Shown piece by piece: positions 23,848-31,588 of a stretch of DNA of 37,465 nt. A program made the position numbers and the translations under genes. Each line of letters opens with the position of its first letter. Within the stretch, counting starts at the first letter, position 1. The notes beneath the pieces are model-generated. The model made no database searches and was not told the DNA's origin. It worked only from the letters and a program-made list of their open reading frames with translations. Source of the DNA: Scatosoma sp045654025 (GTDB lineage: Bacteria > Bacillota > Clostridia > Christensenellales > Borkfalkiaceae). The DNA is taken from contig JAZOMO010000022.1 in assembly GCA_045654025.1 (NCBI GenBank), positions 1 through 37,465 of the forward strand, read 5' to 3'.

Positions 23848-23860
23848 AGCGACATAAAAC

Positions 23861-23896
23861 AGCAAGAAAACCGTCCTGAAAAGGGCGGTTTTTTGC
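23861..23896 (+). terminator. Terminator of the LRR gene
   Basis: Stem AAAACCGTCC/GGGCGGTTTT, extended outward by AGCAA/TTGCT, with a 6-nt loop and T6 within the descending arm. Confidence 0.85.
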
Positions 23897-23913
23897 TTGG
23901 TAAAAGAGAGTGG

Positions 23914-24004
23914 GTGAAGTTTTTGCTAAAAGCAAAAGTGAAGTTGCTACGCAGTGAAGTTTGTGCTCTGCACAAGTGAAGTTTCGCCTATCGGCGAAGT
24001 TAGG
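23914..24004 (+). repeat. Tandem GTGAAGTT hairpin array
   Basis: GTGAAG recurs at 23914, 23938, 23954 and 23976. Each copy is followed by a different small perfect hairpin: TTTTGCT/AGCAAAA, TGC/GCA, TTGTGC/GCACAA and TTCGCC/GGCGAA. The arms differ while the pairing is kept. A further unit of the first type appears at 24224-24250. I recall similar strings between genes in many gut Clostridia; function unknown. It is not a CRISPR array, since unit and spacer are far too short. Confidence 0.75.
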
Positions 24005-24014
24005 GTAGGACAAT

Positions 24015-24058
24015 CCCTCAGTCAGCCATGCTGACAGCTCCCTTTACACAAGGGAGCC
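24015..24058. repeat. Double-hairpin intergenic repeat (CTCAGTCAGC type)
   Basis: Two adjacent hairpins, GTCAGC/GCTGAC and GCTCCCTT/AAGGGAGC. I recognise this as a dispersed palindromic repeat common in Firmicute intergenic DNA. Only one copy is in the window. Confidence 0.55.
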
Positions 24059-24155
24059 AAGAGAGATCCGTTACTTGCCAAGGCTCGTAGTGTCGCAAGG
24101 CAGAGCCTTGCTCGCGCGACTGCGCTCAGGGTGACAGATGCGCCTTGCCCCGCTT

Positions 24156-24194
24156 TGTCATTCTGAGTGGAGCGATAGCGCAATCGAAGAATCT
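24156..24194. repeat. TGTCATTCTGAG...GAAGAATCT dispersed repeat
   Basis: The segment starting TGTCATTCTGAGTGGAGCG and ending GAAGAATCT is a variant of a short extragenic repeat I have seen in many bacterial genomes. The rest of 24059-24276 holds GC-rich inverted fragments but no gene. Confidence 0.5.
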
Positions 24195-24276
24195 GGTTTG
24201 GCTACGCTGAGGATGATAGAGAGTGTGAAGTTTTTGCTGAAAGCGAAAAATTGTTAGCGGTGGGCGGTAAATGCTC

Positions 24277-24306
24277 TTGACTTTTGTTCGCGGTGTATGC
24301 TATAAT
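24277..24306 (+). promoter_or_regulatory. Promoter of ileS
   Basis: TTGACT (24277-24282), 18 bp, TATAAT (24301-24306). The leader to ATG 24369 is about 57 nt. An in-frame ATG at 24312 lies next to the predicted start point and could give a leaderless form longer by 19 residues. No T-box elements are seen. Confidence 0.8.
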
Positions 24307-24368
24307 TCTTTATGTTTATAAAGAACGGGCGGTTGTTAACGCCTGTCAAGAACGGAAGAGGTACGGAT

Positions 24369-27300
24369 ATGAAATACCAAGAATTGTCGGCAAAGCCCGA
24401 CTTTGCGAATTTCCAACAGGATATCATCGACTTTTGGAAGGACGAGCTGATTTTTGAACGCTCGGTTGACCAGCGCACGGAGAAGGAAAACGTCTTCTAC
24501 GACGGCCCTCCTTTCCCTACGGGAAAACCCCACCACGGTACGGTGCTGGTATCCTTCATTAAGGATATGTTGGCGCGTTACTGGACGATGCGCGGTTACA
24601 AAGTCCCCAGAGTATGGGGCTGGGATTGCCACGGCTTGCCCATCGAAAACCAAGCGGAAACCCTGCTTGGCATCAACGACAAAAACGAAATCGAACGCAC
24701 GCTGGGCATCGGCGCTTTCAACGACAAATGCTATGAAATCGTTTCCTCCAACAATGAGGCTTGGAAGGAATACGTCGAGCAGATGGCGCGTTGGGTAGAT
24801 TATGACCACGCCTATAAGACGATGACCCCCAGCTTTATGGAGAGCGTTATGTGGGCGTTCAAGACCTGCCACGATAAGGGGCTGATTTACCGCGACTACC
24901 GCGTGACCCCCTATTGTACGCACTGCGAAACCTCGCTGTCCATCTCCGACACGAGAGAATCGGACTCCACTCGTCCTCGTCAGGATAGATGGGTGATTGC
25001 GCAGTTCCGTACCGAACTCATCGAAAACGGCAAGCCCGTATACCTGCTTGCGTGGACGACCACCCCTTGCACGTTGCCTTCCAACCTTTGCTTGGCGGTA
25101 GGGGAAAAGCTGGACTATGCGTTCGTGGACGTTGGCGACAGAGTGTTGGTGGCTTGTAAAAACACCCTCTCCAAGTTCCAAAAGGTGTTCGGCGCAGAGC
25201 CCGTTATCCTCAAGGAATGCAAGGGTGTAGACCTTATGGGCACGACCTATACGCCGTTGTTCCCGTACTTTGCGGACAAGAAGGCGGAGGGCGCATTCCG
25301 CGTTGTCAGCGCGGACTACGTCGGCGCAGAAGAAGGCGTAGGTATCGTACACACCGCGCCTGCGTTTGGTGAAGACGACTACTGGACGTGCAAAAAGCAC
25401 TCTATCCCCCTCATCAACCCCGTGGACAACAAGGGTCAGTTCACCGAAGAAATTACCGATTTCTATCCTATCCAGGAAGAGAAGACGGTTATCGAAATGA
25501 ACCCGATTATCATTCGCTTTATGTATGATAACGGCATGGCGGTTGCTGACGGCACGATTGAGCATAACTATCCCCATTGTTGGCGTTGTAAGCGTCCCCT
25601 TATTTACAAGGCGATGGATGCGTACTACTTCAACGTCGGCAAGATTAAGGACAGATTGATTGAACTCAACGAGGGTATCAACTGGGTACCTGAAACGGTG
25701 AAACACGGCAGATTCGGCAACTGGCTGGAAGGCGCTCGTGACTGGAATATTTCCAGAAACCGCTACTGGAGTACCCCGATTCCCATTTGGAAGTGCGATT
25801 GCTGTGAAAAGGAAACGGTGCTTGGCAGTATCGACGAAATCGAGAAGGCAAGCGGCGTACGCCCCGACAACCTGCATAGACAATACTTGGACGAAATTAC
25901 CTTCAAATGCCCTCATTGCGGCGGCACGATGAAGCGTGTACCCGAGGTACTTGACTGCTGGTTTGAAAGCGGTAGCGTACCCTTTGCGCAAAAGCATTAC
26001 CCGTTCGAAAACAAGGAATGGTTCGAAAGCCACTTCCCTTGCGACTTCATCGTCGAATACACTGGTCAGATTCGTTGCTGGTTCTACTACCTGCACGTGT
26101 TGGCGGTGGCTCTGTTTGACAGACCTGCCTTCCAAAACTGTATCGTACATGGTACGATTCTCGCTAAAGACGGCAAAAAATTATCGAAGTCCTCGAAGAA
26201 CTACACCGACCCGATGGAGCTGATGAAAAAGTACGGCACGGACGCATTCCGTCTGTACCTGTACCAGACGAAAGCGATGCTCATCGGCGACTTGCTGTTT
26301 GACGATTCGGGGATTCAGGATGCTTATCAGCAGTTCATTCTGCCGTACTGGAACGCTTGCAACTTCTTCATTTCCTACGCGAATATCGACGGTTTCCACG
26401 CTACCGAGGCGAAAAAGCCGAACAGCGACAACCTGCTCGACAAATGGATTTTGGCAAAGCTGTACGACACCGAAAAGACGATTCGTACCAGCATGGACAA
26501 CTATCAGGTAGACGAATTTGTCGGCCCGATTGCATCCTTGCTTGACGGCTTGACCAACTGGTACATTCGCCGCAGCCGTCGTCGTTTCTGGGGCGCGGAA
26601 TTTACCGAGGACAAGAAGAACGCGTACGAAACGCTGTACTACGTTTTGGTGAATATCACCAAAATCCTTGCTCCCGTTGCGCCCATCGTATCCGAAAAAA
26701 TGTACAAGCTGTTGAAGGGCGAGCTGTCCGTACACCTTGCCGACTGGGAAGAAATTCCCGAGGCGTACGCAAACGCAGAATTGCTTGGCAAGATTGATAC
26801 GGTGCAGAGCGTTATCGCGCTTGCGCGTAATATCCGCAACAAGAACAAGGTGAAGAACCGTCAGCCGCTCAGCCTCTTGCGCGTGGCGTCCACCGACCCT
26901 GCGAAGGTAGAGGTTATCCGTGAGTTTGAGGAAATCCTGAAAGAGGAGCTCAACATCAAGAACATTGAAATTCTCTCCAGCGTCAGCGACATCGCAACGA
27001 TGAAACGCGACCCGAACTTCAACGCAATCCGTGAAAAGTACCCGACCGAAGTCGGACAGATTATCAAGGCAGTCAAGAGCGGTAAGTACGAAATGAAGGG
27101 CGACGTTGTAGAATGCAACGTAGACGGCGTCATCAAGACGTACGATAAGGAAATTATCTTGATTACCTATCTTGCGAAGGACGGCTTGTTCGTGGCGAGC
27201 GATTTTGACCTCGTGGTATCCTTGGATTTGACGATCACCGAGGAATTGAAGGCGGAGGGCTTGGCTCGTGAGATGATTCGTGGTATTCAGGACGCGAGAA

Positions 27301-27485
27301 AGCAAATCGGCTGTGAAATCACCGACAAGATTGCAATTGCGGTGTCGGGCGATTATCCTGCGGCTTGGCTGGAAACCGTTTGCAAGGAAACTCTTTCTTC
27401 CGTGCAAGAAATTGCAACCCCTGCTACGGTGGTAGAGGTCGAAGAGGGCGATGCGAAAATCACCATTTCGATTGCAAAGCTGTAA
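24369..27485 (+). CDS. ileS: Isoleucyl-tRNA synthetase, eukaryote-like type 2
   Basis: 1038 residues, the size of IleRS2 rather than about 930 for the common bacterial type. It charges tRNA-Ile and edits valine. The Rossmann domain shows GPPFPTG followed by HHGT at residues 55-58, where the class I signature is HxGH, so the last His is Thr. WGWDCHGLP follows. The KMSKS loop is KLSKS at 604-608. The CP1 editing domain lies between them, and the C-terminal half has the anticodon-binding helical domain (NWYIRRSRRRFW). Type 2 enzymes are usually insensitive to mupirocin. ATG 24369 has GAGG nine bases upstream and begins the normal family sequence. The gene stands alone, ending at the terminator at 27497. 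Confidence 0.96.
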   Translation: MKYQELSAKPDFANFQQDIIDFWKDELIFERSVDQRTEKENVFYDGPPFPTGKPHHGTVLVSFIKDMLARYWTMRGYKVPRVWGWDCHGLPIENQAETLLGINDKNEIERTLGIGAFNDKCYEIVSSNNEAWKEYVEQMARWVDYDHAYKTMTPSFMESVMWAFKTCHDKGLIYRDYRVTPYCTHCETSLSISDTRESDSTRPRQDRWVIAQFRTELIENGKPVYLLAWTTTPCTLPSNLCLAVGEKLDYAFVDVGDRVLVACKNTLSKFQKVFGAEPVILKECKGVDLMGTTYTPLFPYFADKKAEGAFRVVSADYVGAEEGVGIVHTAPAFGEDDYWTCKKHSIPLINPVDNKGQFTEEITDFYPIQEEKTVIEMNPIIIRFMYDNGMAVADGTIEHNYPHCWRCKRPLIYKAMDAYYFNVGKIKDRLIELNEGINWVPETVKHGRFGNWLEGARDWNISRNRYWSTPIPIWKCDCCEKETVLGSIDEIEKASGVRPDNLHRQYLDEITFKCPHCGGTMKRVPEVLDCWFESGSVPFAQKHYPFENKEWFESHFPCDFIVEYTGQIRCWFYYLHVLAVALFDRPAFQNCIVHGTILAKDGKKLSKSSKNYTDPMELMKKYGTDAFRLYLYQTKAMLIGDLLFDDSGIQDAYQQFILPYWNACNFFISYANIDGFHATEAKKPNSDNLLDKWILAKLYDTEKTIRTSMDNYQVDEFVGPIASLLDGLTNWYIRRSRRRFWGAEFTEDKKNAYETLYYVLVNITKILAPVAPIVSEKMYKLLKGELSVHLADWEEIPEAYANAELLGKIDTVQSVIALARNIRNKNKVKNRQPLSLLRVASTDPAKVEVIREFEEILKEELNIKNIEILSSVSDIATMKRDPNFNAIREKYPTEVGQIIKAVKSGKYEMKGDVVECNVDGVIKTYDKEIILITYLAKDGLFVASDFDLVVSLDLTITEELKAEGLAREMIRGIQDARKQIGCEITDKIAIAVSGDYPAAWLETVCKETLSSVQEIATPATVVEVEEGDAKITISIAKL

Positions 27486-27496
27486 TAAAACACAAA

Positions 27497-27526
27497 AAAA
27501 ACGACGGTGTAAAAACCGTCGTTTTT
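27497..27526 (+). terminator. Terminator of ileS
   Basis: Stem AAAAACGACGG/CCGTCGTTTTT with an 8-nt loop; the descending arm itself ends in T5. Confidence 0.92.
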
Positions 27527-27544
27527 CATTTGTTTGTAAATAGG

Positions 27545-27573
27545 TTGCTAAAAATAAATTTATATGGTATAAT
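27545..27573 (+). promoter_or_regulatory. Promoter of the nitroreductase gene, predicted leaderless
   Basis: TTGCTA (27545-27550), 17 bp, TATAAT (27568-27573), six bases, ATG at 27580. No ribosome site can fit between the -10 box and the start codon. Confidence 0.82.
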
Positions 27574-27579
27574 TAGAAT

Positions 27580-28113
27580 ATGGATTTTTTAGAGATAGCA
27601 AAAACACGGCAGTCTTGCCGTCAATACGACCCTTCGCGCGCTGTCGAGAGAGAAAAGTTGGACAGCATTTTAGAGGCGGCTCGGCTGTCCCCCTCTGCGT
27701 GCAACGGGCAACCGTACTTTATCACCGTCTGCCAAGGGGAAACGGCAAAGCGTGTGGCAAAGGCGACACAGGGGCTTGGTATGAATAAGTTTGCCTCAGA
27801 CGCGCCCGTGATGATCGTGTTGTCGGAAAAGCCGTACGTTGCCACCGCCGCTTTTGGGGCGAAGGTCAAGAAGAACGATTATCGCTCTATCGACATAGGG
27901 ATTGTGGCGGCGTATATCACCGCAGAGGCGGCGGCGCAAGGGTTGGGCACTTGTATCCTTGGTTGGCTCAACGACGAAGAAATACGGGCGATTTGCGGCG
28001 TTGACGAGGCGGTGCGCTTGGTGATAGCCGTAGGCTATGCGAAAGAGGGGGACGCCTTTCGCGCTAAAAAGCGCAAGTCCATGGATGATTTGGTAAAAAC
28101 AATAGAAAAATAA
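27580..28113 (+). CDS. Nitroreductase-family FMN oxidoreductase
   Basis: 177 residues, single domain. The N-terminal KTRQSCRQYDPSRAV has the arginines that bind the FMN phosphate. SPSACNGQPYFITV and the later segment around YITAEAAAQGLGTCILGWLN are typical nitroreductase core motifs. Members use NAD(P)H to reduce nitro groups, quinones or flavins, and some have quite different roles, so the substrate is open. The start at 27580 coincides with the predicted transcription start. The gene converges with the ferredoxin-like gene and shares its terminator. Confidence 0.9.
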   Translation: MDFLEIAKTRQSCRQYDPSRAVEREKLDSILEAARLSPSACNGQPYFITVCQGETAKRVAKATQGLGMNKFASDAPVMIVLSEKPYVATAAFGAKVKKNDYRSIDIGIVAAYITAEAAAQGLGTCILGWLNDEEIRAICGVDEAVRLVIAVGYAKEGDAFRAKKRKSMDDLVKTIEK

Positions 28114-28115
28114 AG

Positions 28116-28144
28116 AAATCCGCTGTACAAAACAGCGGATTTTT
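28116..28144. terminator. Bidirectional terminator between convergent genes
   Basis: An 11-bp stem AAATCCGCTGT/ACAGCGGATTT with a 5-nt loop has T-rich tails on both strands. It serves the nitroreductase gene and the minus-strand ferredoxin-type gene. Confidence 0.92.
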
Positions 28145-28151
28145 ACTTTGA

Positions 28152-28835
28152 TTAAAAACGCAAGTTATTCTTCGGGCAGACCTTGATACAGACACCGCAC
28201 ACGCTACCTCTGCCGATATCTTGGAAATGCTCCTTCATATACCGTGAGCATTTTTCAGGGTCGTAGTTGCGTTCACCGTTCGTCTTGGGCAGTTCGCCAA
28301 AGATTGCCCCTGCGGGGCAAGCGCGCATACAAACGGTACATTCCCCACAGCCGTTTTCGATGATTTGTCGTTCCGAGCATACGGGCATATCCGTCAGCAC
28401 GGTGGCAAGGCGCACCTTACTACCGTACTCTTCGGTCAAGAACAAACCGCTCTTTCCCACAAACCCAAGCCCCGATTTTACCGCCGCCGTCTTATGGGGC
28501 AAAATGCCGTAATAGGGGTTGTTTTTGCCAAGGCTTTGGCTTGCCGCAACGGGCAGGGCGTTGTAGCCGTGTTTTTCAAGCTGTGTAGACAGCTTAAAGG
28601 CGATTTGGTCAAGTAGCGTATTTGCCGTCCGATAATGCTGAAAATAGGCGAAAGACGGGGCGTTTTCAATGGTGGAAAGCACCGCATCCGACAGCTTTAC
28701 GACAATCGAAAAAGCGTAATGCAGGTCGGGCAGTTCGGGAATAGGGGCGTAGCCCAAATCGCACTCTCCGCAAAGGCACGCGCCCTCTGAAAGGGCAAAT
28801 TCCTCAATGTATTTTTGTAATTCTAAAGGTTGCAT
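28152..28835 (-). CDS. QueG-like 4Fe-4S double-cluster protein
   Basis: 227 residues. The middle part (about 60-150) carries the phrases found in epoxyqueuosine reductase QueG, such as GLGFVGKSGLFLTEEYGS and LATVLTDMPV. The C-terminal third has two ferredoxin-type cluster motifs, CGECTVCMRACP and CGVCIKVCP. Real QueG proteins are near 350-380 residues and bind cobalamin; this one is much shorter. Since queH is present at 19932, this is more likely a paralogous redox protein than the queuosine enzyme. ATG 28835 has AGAGGA six bases upstream. No strong promoter is visible; it may be transcribed from the antiporter gene upstream despite the hairpin at 28856. Confidence 0.82.
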   Translation of the reverse strand: MQPLELQKYIEEFALSEGACLCGECDLGYAPIPELPDLHYAFSIVVKLSDAVLSTIENAPSFAYFQHYRTANTLLDQIAFKLSTQLEKHGYNALPVAASQSLGKNNPYYGILPHKTAAVKSGLGFVGKSGLFLTEEYGSKVRLATVLTDMPVCSERQIIENGCGECTVCMRACPAGAIFGELPKTNGERNYDPEKCSRYMKEHFQDIGRGSVCGVCIKVCPKNNLRF

Positions 28836-28855
28836 AATTCCTCTTTAAATAAATT

Positions 28856-28886
28856 AGGGCAGGCGTGCAAAGTCGTACCTGCCCCT
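28856..28886 (-). terminator. Probable terminator of the antiporter gene
   Basis: AGGGCAGG pairs with CCTGCCCC around an inner GTGC/GTAC helix. The minus-strand tail is only moderately T-rich (TAATTTATTT), so termination may be partial. Confidence 0.55.
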
Positions 28887-28903
28887 ATAAATGGTAGATT
28901 TCG

Positions 28904-30229
28904 TTAATTTTCCTGCTTTTGCGCCGCCATTTTTTGGGCGTGTTCGTGACGAGCGCTGGTCTTGCCTTCGGGGTTGATATCGCCTGCTTTCGTGAGGGCA
29001 ATCTTCGTCAACATAGGGCCAACCAATTCGTATACCAAAACGGCGAACAGAGTAATACTCATAACGATCGTTGCAATATTCGTGCCGTCAAAGCCTGCGT
29101 AATCTCCAACCATATCCGCCATACCCAGCGCAACGCCTGCTTGGGGCAACAGCGTGATGCCGAGGTATTTTACGATATTGTCGTCGCACTTTGCCGCTTT
29201 TGAGGAGAGGAGCGCGCCCGTGTACTTGCCTGCAGAGCGGGAGATAAGGTATACGACACCGATTAAGACGATGATGAGATTTGCAAAGACTTCAAGGTCT
29301 AATTCTGCGCCGCTCAACACGAAGAAGATGATAAAGAGGGGAGCAGTCCATCTGTCCAGTCTATCCATCAATTCTTCGGAGAAATCGCAGATGTTGCAGA
29401 AAATCGTACCCAGCATCATACAGGTGAGTAGGGACGAGAAATGAACGTGCACAGGACCGATATGAATATTTTCCAGAGTGCAAATAGCAATCGCCAGCAA
29501 AACAAAGGCTACCGAGACCGCCAAACGTTTGGAACGAGAATGGAAAAACTGTTCGCAAAAACTAAACAGCCAACCCAACAATGCGCCAAGCGAAAGTGAT
29601 GCAACGATTTCAACAATGGGTTCGACCAAAATCGAAATTAAGTTGGGGTCGGAGGAGCCGATTGCTTTGGCGACGCCAAAGGAGATTGCAAACAAGATAA
29701 GGCCGACGGCGTCGTCCAACGCAACGACGGGAAGTAGCATATCCGTCGTAGGGCCCTTCGCCTTGTATTGCTTTACAACCATCAAGGTTGCCGCAGGGGC
29801 AGTAGCCGATGCGATTGCGCCCAAGATGATTGCCGCCTCAATGGGGAATTTCTCAGGGCCGAGCAGGAAATGTAACCCAATCAGCGCCGCATCTACGAGA
29901 AGTGTGGTGAACACCGCTTGGAAAATGCCGACGATGGTTGCCTGCTTACCGATTTTTTTCAGCTGTTCTACGCGGAACTCGTTGCCGATGGAAAAGGCGA
30001 TAAAGCCGAGGGCAACCTTGCCGAAAAGGTCAAACATTTCCACGTGCTCTTCCGAGGTAAACCCAAGGGGGATATTCCACGCCGCGCCCAGCTTTCCTAA
30101 AAGGAAAGGTCCGATTAAAATGCCTGCAATCAAATACGCCGTAACGGCAGGCAAATTGAGTAGCTTTACCAAACGGGAAAGCAGTAGACCGCCTAACAGC
30201 GCAATTGCTAAGGGTAATAAAATTTCCAT
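28904..30229 (-). CDS. CPA2-family cation:proton antiporter (NapA/KefB type)
   Basis: 441 residues with about 12-13 membrane helices and a 25-residue polar tail. The core carries ASATAPAATLMVV in the discontinuous helix and VALDDAVGLILF, where the paired Asp-Asp is the ion site of electrogenic Na+/H+ exchangers such as NapA. Electroneutral relatives have Asn-Asp. No C-terminal TrkA-N domain is present, unlike Kef potassium systems. The likely role is sodium or pH homeostasis. ATG 30229 has GGAGG seven bases upstream; the longer frame to 30265 runs into repeat A and is rejected. Repeat A copy 3 lies between its ribosome site and the promoter at 30606-30578. Confidence 0.9.
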   Translation of the reverse strand: MEILLPLAIALLGGLLLSRLVKLLNLPAVTAYLIAGILIGPFLLGKLGAAWNIPLGFTSEEHVEMFDLFGKVALGFIAFSIGNEFRVEQLKKIGKQATIVGIFQAVFTTLLVDAALIGLHFLLGPEKFPIEAAIILGAIASATAPAATLMVVKQYKAKGPTTDMLLPVVALDDAVGLILFAISFGVAKAIGSSDPNLISILVEPIVEIVASLSLGALLGWLFSFCEQFFHSRSKRLAVSVAFVLLAIAICTLENIHIGPVHVHFSSLLTCMMLGTIFCNICDFSEELMDRLDRWTAPLFIIFFVLSGAELDLEVFANLIIVLIGVVYLISRSAGKYTGALLSSKAAKCDDNIVKYLGITLLPQAGVALGMADMVGDYAGFDGTNIATIVMSITLFAVLVYELVGPMLTKIALTKAGDINPEGKTSARHEHAQKMAAQKQEN

Positions 30230-30263
30230 AAAATAGCCTCCATTGTCGACTCGTCGGGAACGC

Positions 30264-30539
30264 AACCAAAAGAATACAACCCGAACCAGCCCAAAAGCCG
30301 TCTTTTGAACGCTTTATGGTTTGTCGTCATCATAATACGCTGGTATAATTTCTTCCTCCGCGCCAAAAATCATTTCAAAATACGAACTTTTGGGTGCGGA
30401 GCAATTTTATAGCGAGTAAATTTTCGTCTTCTACAAGGCGAAAGCCGCAGGTAAACCAGGCGGTTTATCAAGGGTTTCAACGAAGTAGTAGGCAAAATTT
30501 ACCACTAAAAATCTTGGTTCGGATTATATTGTTTTGGTT
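30264..30539 (+). repeat. MITE-like repeat A, copy 3 (276 bp)
   Basis: Same length and structure as copy 1. The terminal inverted repeats are AACCAAAAGAATACAACCCG and, on the right, the complement of AACCAAAACAATATAATCCG. Outer flanks are CA and TG instead of TA. The internal promoter TTGTCG-17-TATAAT is at 30321-30349. The main hairpin (30356-30368 with 30388-30401) differs from copy 1 by a paired change: T10125-A10166 becomes C30358-G30399. Relative to the antiporter gene it lies in the 5' UTR in antisense orientation, as copy 2 does for the LRR gene. Confidence 0.87.
30321..30349 (+). promoter_or_regulatory. Internal promoter of repeat A, copy 3
   Basis: TTGTCG (30321-30326), 17 bp, TATAAT (30344-30349), conserved with copies 1 and 2. 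It is directed away from the antiporter gene. Confidence 0.6.
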
Positions 30540-30577
30540 GCCAACGGCAAGTTGGCAAAATCCAAAATCCGAGGTTT

Positions 30578-30606
30578 ATTATACTCCTTGATTTTGCGAA
30601 AATCAA
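30578..30606 (-). promoter_or_regulatory. Promoter of the antiporter gene, upstream of repeat A copy 3
   Basis: Minus strand TTGATT (30606-30601), 17 bp, TATAAT (30583-30578). A perfect hairpin CTTGATTTT/AAAATCAAG (30587-30607) covers the -35 box and spacer, a possible operator. A second perfect hairpin TTGCCAAC/GTTGGCAA (30538-30558) abuts the repeat. The 30607-30678 remainder is AT-rich with nothing recognised. Confidence 0.65.
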
Positions 30607-30678
30607 GTGAAAACAGGGGCTTTTTTATAAAAATAAAAAATTTTGTCGTCTTTTGCGAAAACGCCACGCTATCCGCCC

Positions 30679-30707
30679 TTGACAATCCTTCTAAAAAGAG
30701 GTATAAT
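30679..30707 (+). promoter_or_regulatory. Promoter of nfnAB
   Basis: TTGACA (30679-30684), 17 bp, TATAAT (30702-30707). The leader is about 30 nt and includes AAGGAG. Confidence 0.9.
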
Positions 30708-30743
30708 ACAAGGTGAAATCAATGGCAAGGAGTATTGCAATAT

Positions 30744-31586
30744 ATGTATCAAATCGTACGAAAAGTCAGCTTGAATCCTACCGTAACGAAGATGGATATT
30801 TACGCTCCGTTCGTGGCGAAGAAGGCAAAGCCTGGACAGTTCATTATTCTTCGCGTAGACGAAGACGGCGAGCGTATTCCCCTGACGGTAGCAGATTACG
30901 ATAGAGAGGCGGGCACGGTGTCCATCATCTTCCAGATCGTGGGCGGCGGCACGCAGAGATTGAACGCAAAGGAAGAGGGGGACTATATCCCCGACTTCGT
31001 AGGGCCTTTGGGCAGACCTACCCACATCGAGGGGCTTAAAAAGGTTTGCGTTGTAGGCGGCGGCGTAGGCTGCGCGATTGCTTTGCCTGTGGCAAAGGCG
31101 TTGCACGAGGCAGGCTGCGAGGTCTGCTCGATTATCGGCTTTAGAAGTAAGGACCTCGTGATTTTGGAGGAGGAGTTCAAGGCTTGTTCTACCACCTTCC
31201 ATATGATGACGGACGACGGCTCTTACGGTAGACAAGGCAACGTGTGTGTGCCCTTGAATGAAATGCTGTCCTCTGGCGAACAGTTTGACGAAGTCATCAC
31301 CATCGGGCCGCTTATTATGATGAAGTTCGTCTGCGCGGCTACCAAGCCCTATGGTATCAAGACGATTGCAAGTATGAACCCGATTATGATTGACGGTACG
31401 GGTATGTGCGGCGGCTGTCGTTTGACGGTCGGTGGCGAGATGAAATTTGCCTGCGTTGACGGCCCCGAATTTGACGGGCATTTGATTGACTTTGACGAGG
31501 CGATGAGCCGTTCGAGAACGTACGCAGACTTTGAATATCGTGAAAGAGAAGAATCTTGCAATTTGCTCAATAAGGGGGTGGAATAA
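30744..31586 (+). CDS. nfnA: NfnA: NAD(H)-binding, [2Fe-2S] subunit of bifurcating ferredoxin:NADP oxidoreductase
   Basis: 280 residues. The N-terminal flavodoxin-reductase-like FAD domain (PGQFIILRV, RIPLTVADYD) is followed by an NAD-binding domain (VCVVGGGVGCAIA), then a cluster motif DGTGMCGGC with Cys 222 and 225 plus Cys 237; an Asp is the likely fourth ligand of the [2Fe-2S] centre. With NfnB it forms the NADH-dependent reduced ferredoxin:NADP+ oxidoreductase, which bifurcates electrons and balances NADH, NADPH and ferredoxin in strict anaerobes. I chose ATG 30744, 11 bases after AAGGAG; a TTG at 30735 is too close to that site. nfnB follows after two bases. Homologues are also labelled sulfide dehydrogenase SudB. 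Confidence 0.92.
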   Translation: MYQIVRKVSLNPTVTKMDIYAPFVAKKAKPGQFIILRVDEDGERIPLTVADYDREAGTVSIIFQIVGGGTQRLNAKEEGDYIPDFVGPLGRPTHIEGLKKVCVVGGGVGCAIALPVAKALHEAGCEVCSIIGFRSKDLVILEEEFKACSTTFHMMTDDGSYGRQGNVCVPLNEMLSSGEQFDEVITIGPLIMMKFVCAATKPYGIKTIASMNPIMIDGTGMCGGCRLTVGGEMKFACVDGPEFDGHLIDFDEAMSRSRTYADFEYREREESCNLLNKGVE

Positions 31587-31588
31587 TC

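Noticed and set aside
23077..23865. Minus-strand ORF opposite the LRR gene
   Set aside because: Created by the regular 69-bp repeat being open on both strands; no start signals.
23914..24004. CRISPR array
   Set aside because: The repeated unit is six to eight bases, spacing is 16-24 bp, the intervening sequences are self-complementary, and no cas gene is present.
24336..27407. Two long minus-strand ORFs opposite ileS (604 and 408 codons)
   Set aside because: Pure antisense of a conserved synthetase; no promoter, ribosome site or domain.
28152..28835. Calling the 227-residue iron-sulfur protein QueG
   Set aside because: It is about 130-150 residues shorter than QueG and the genome already has QueH; only the double-cluster domain and a central block match.
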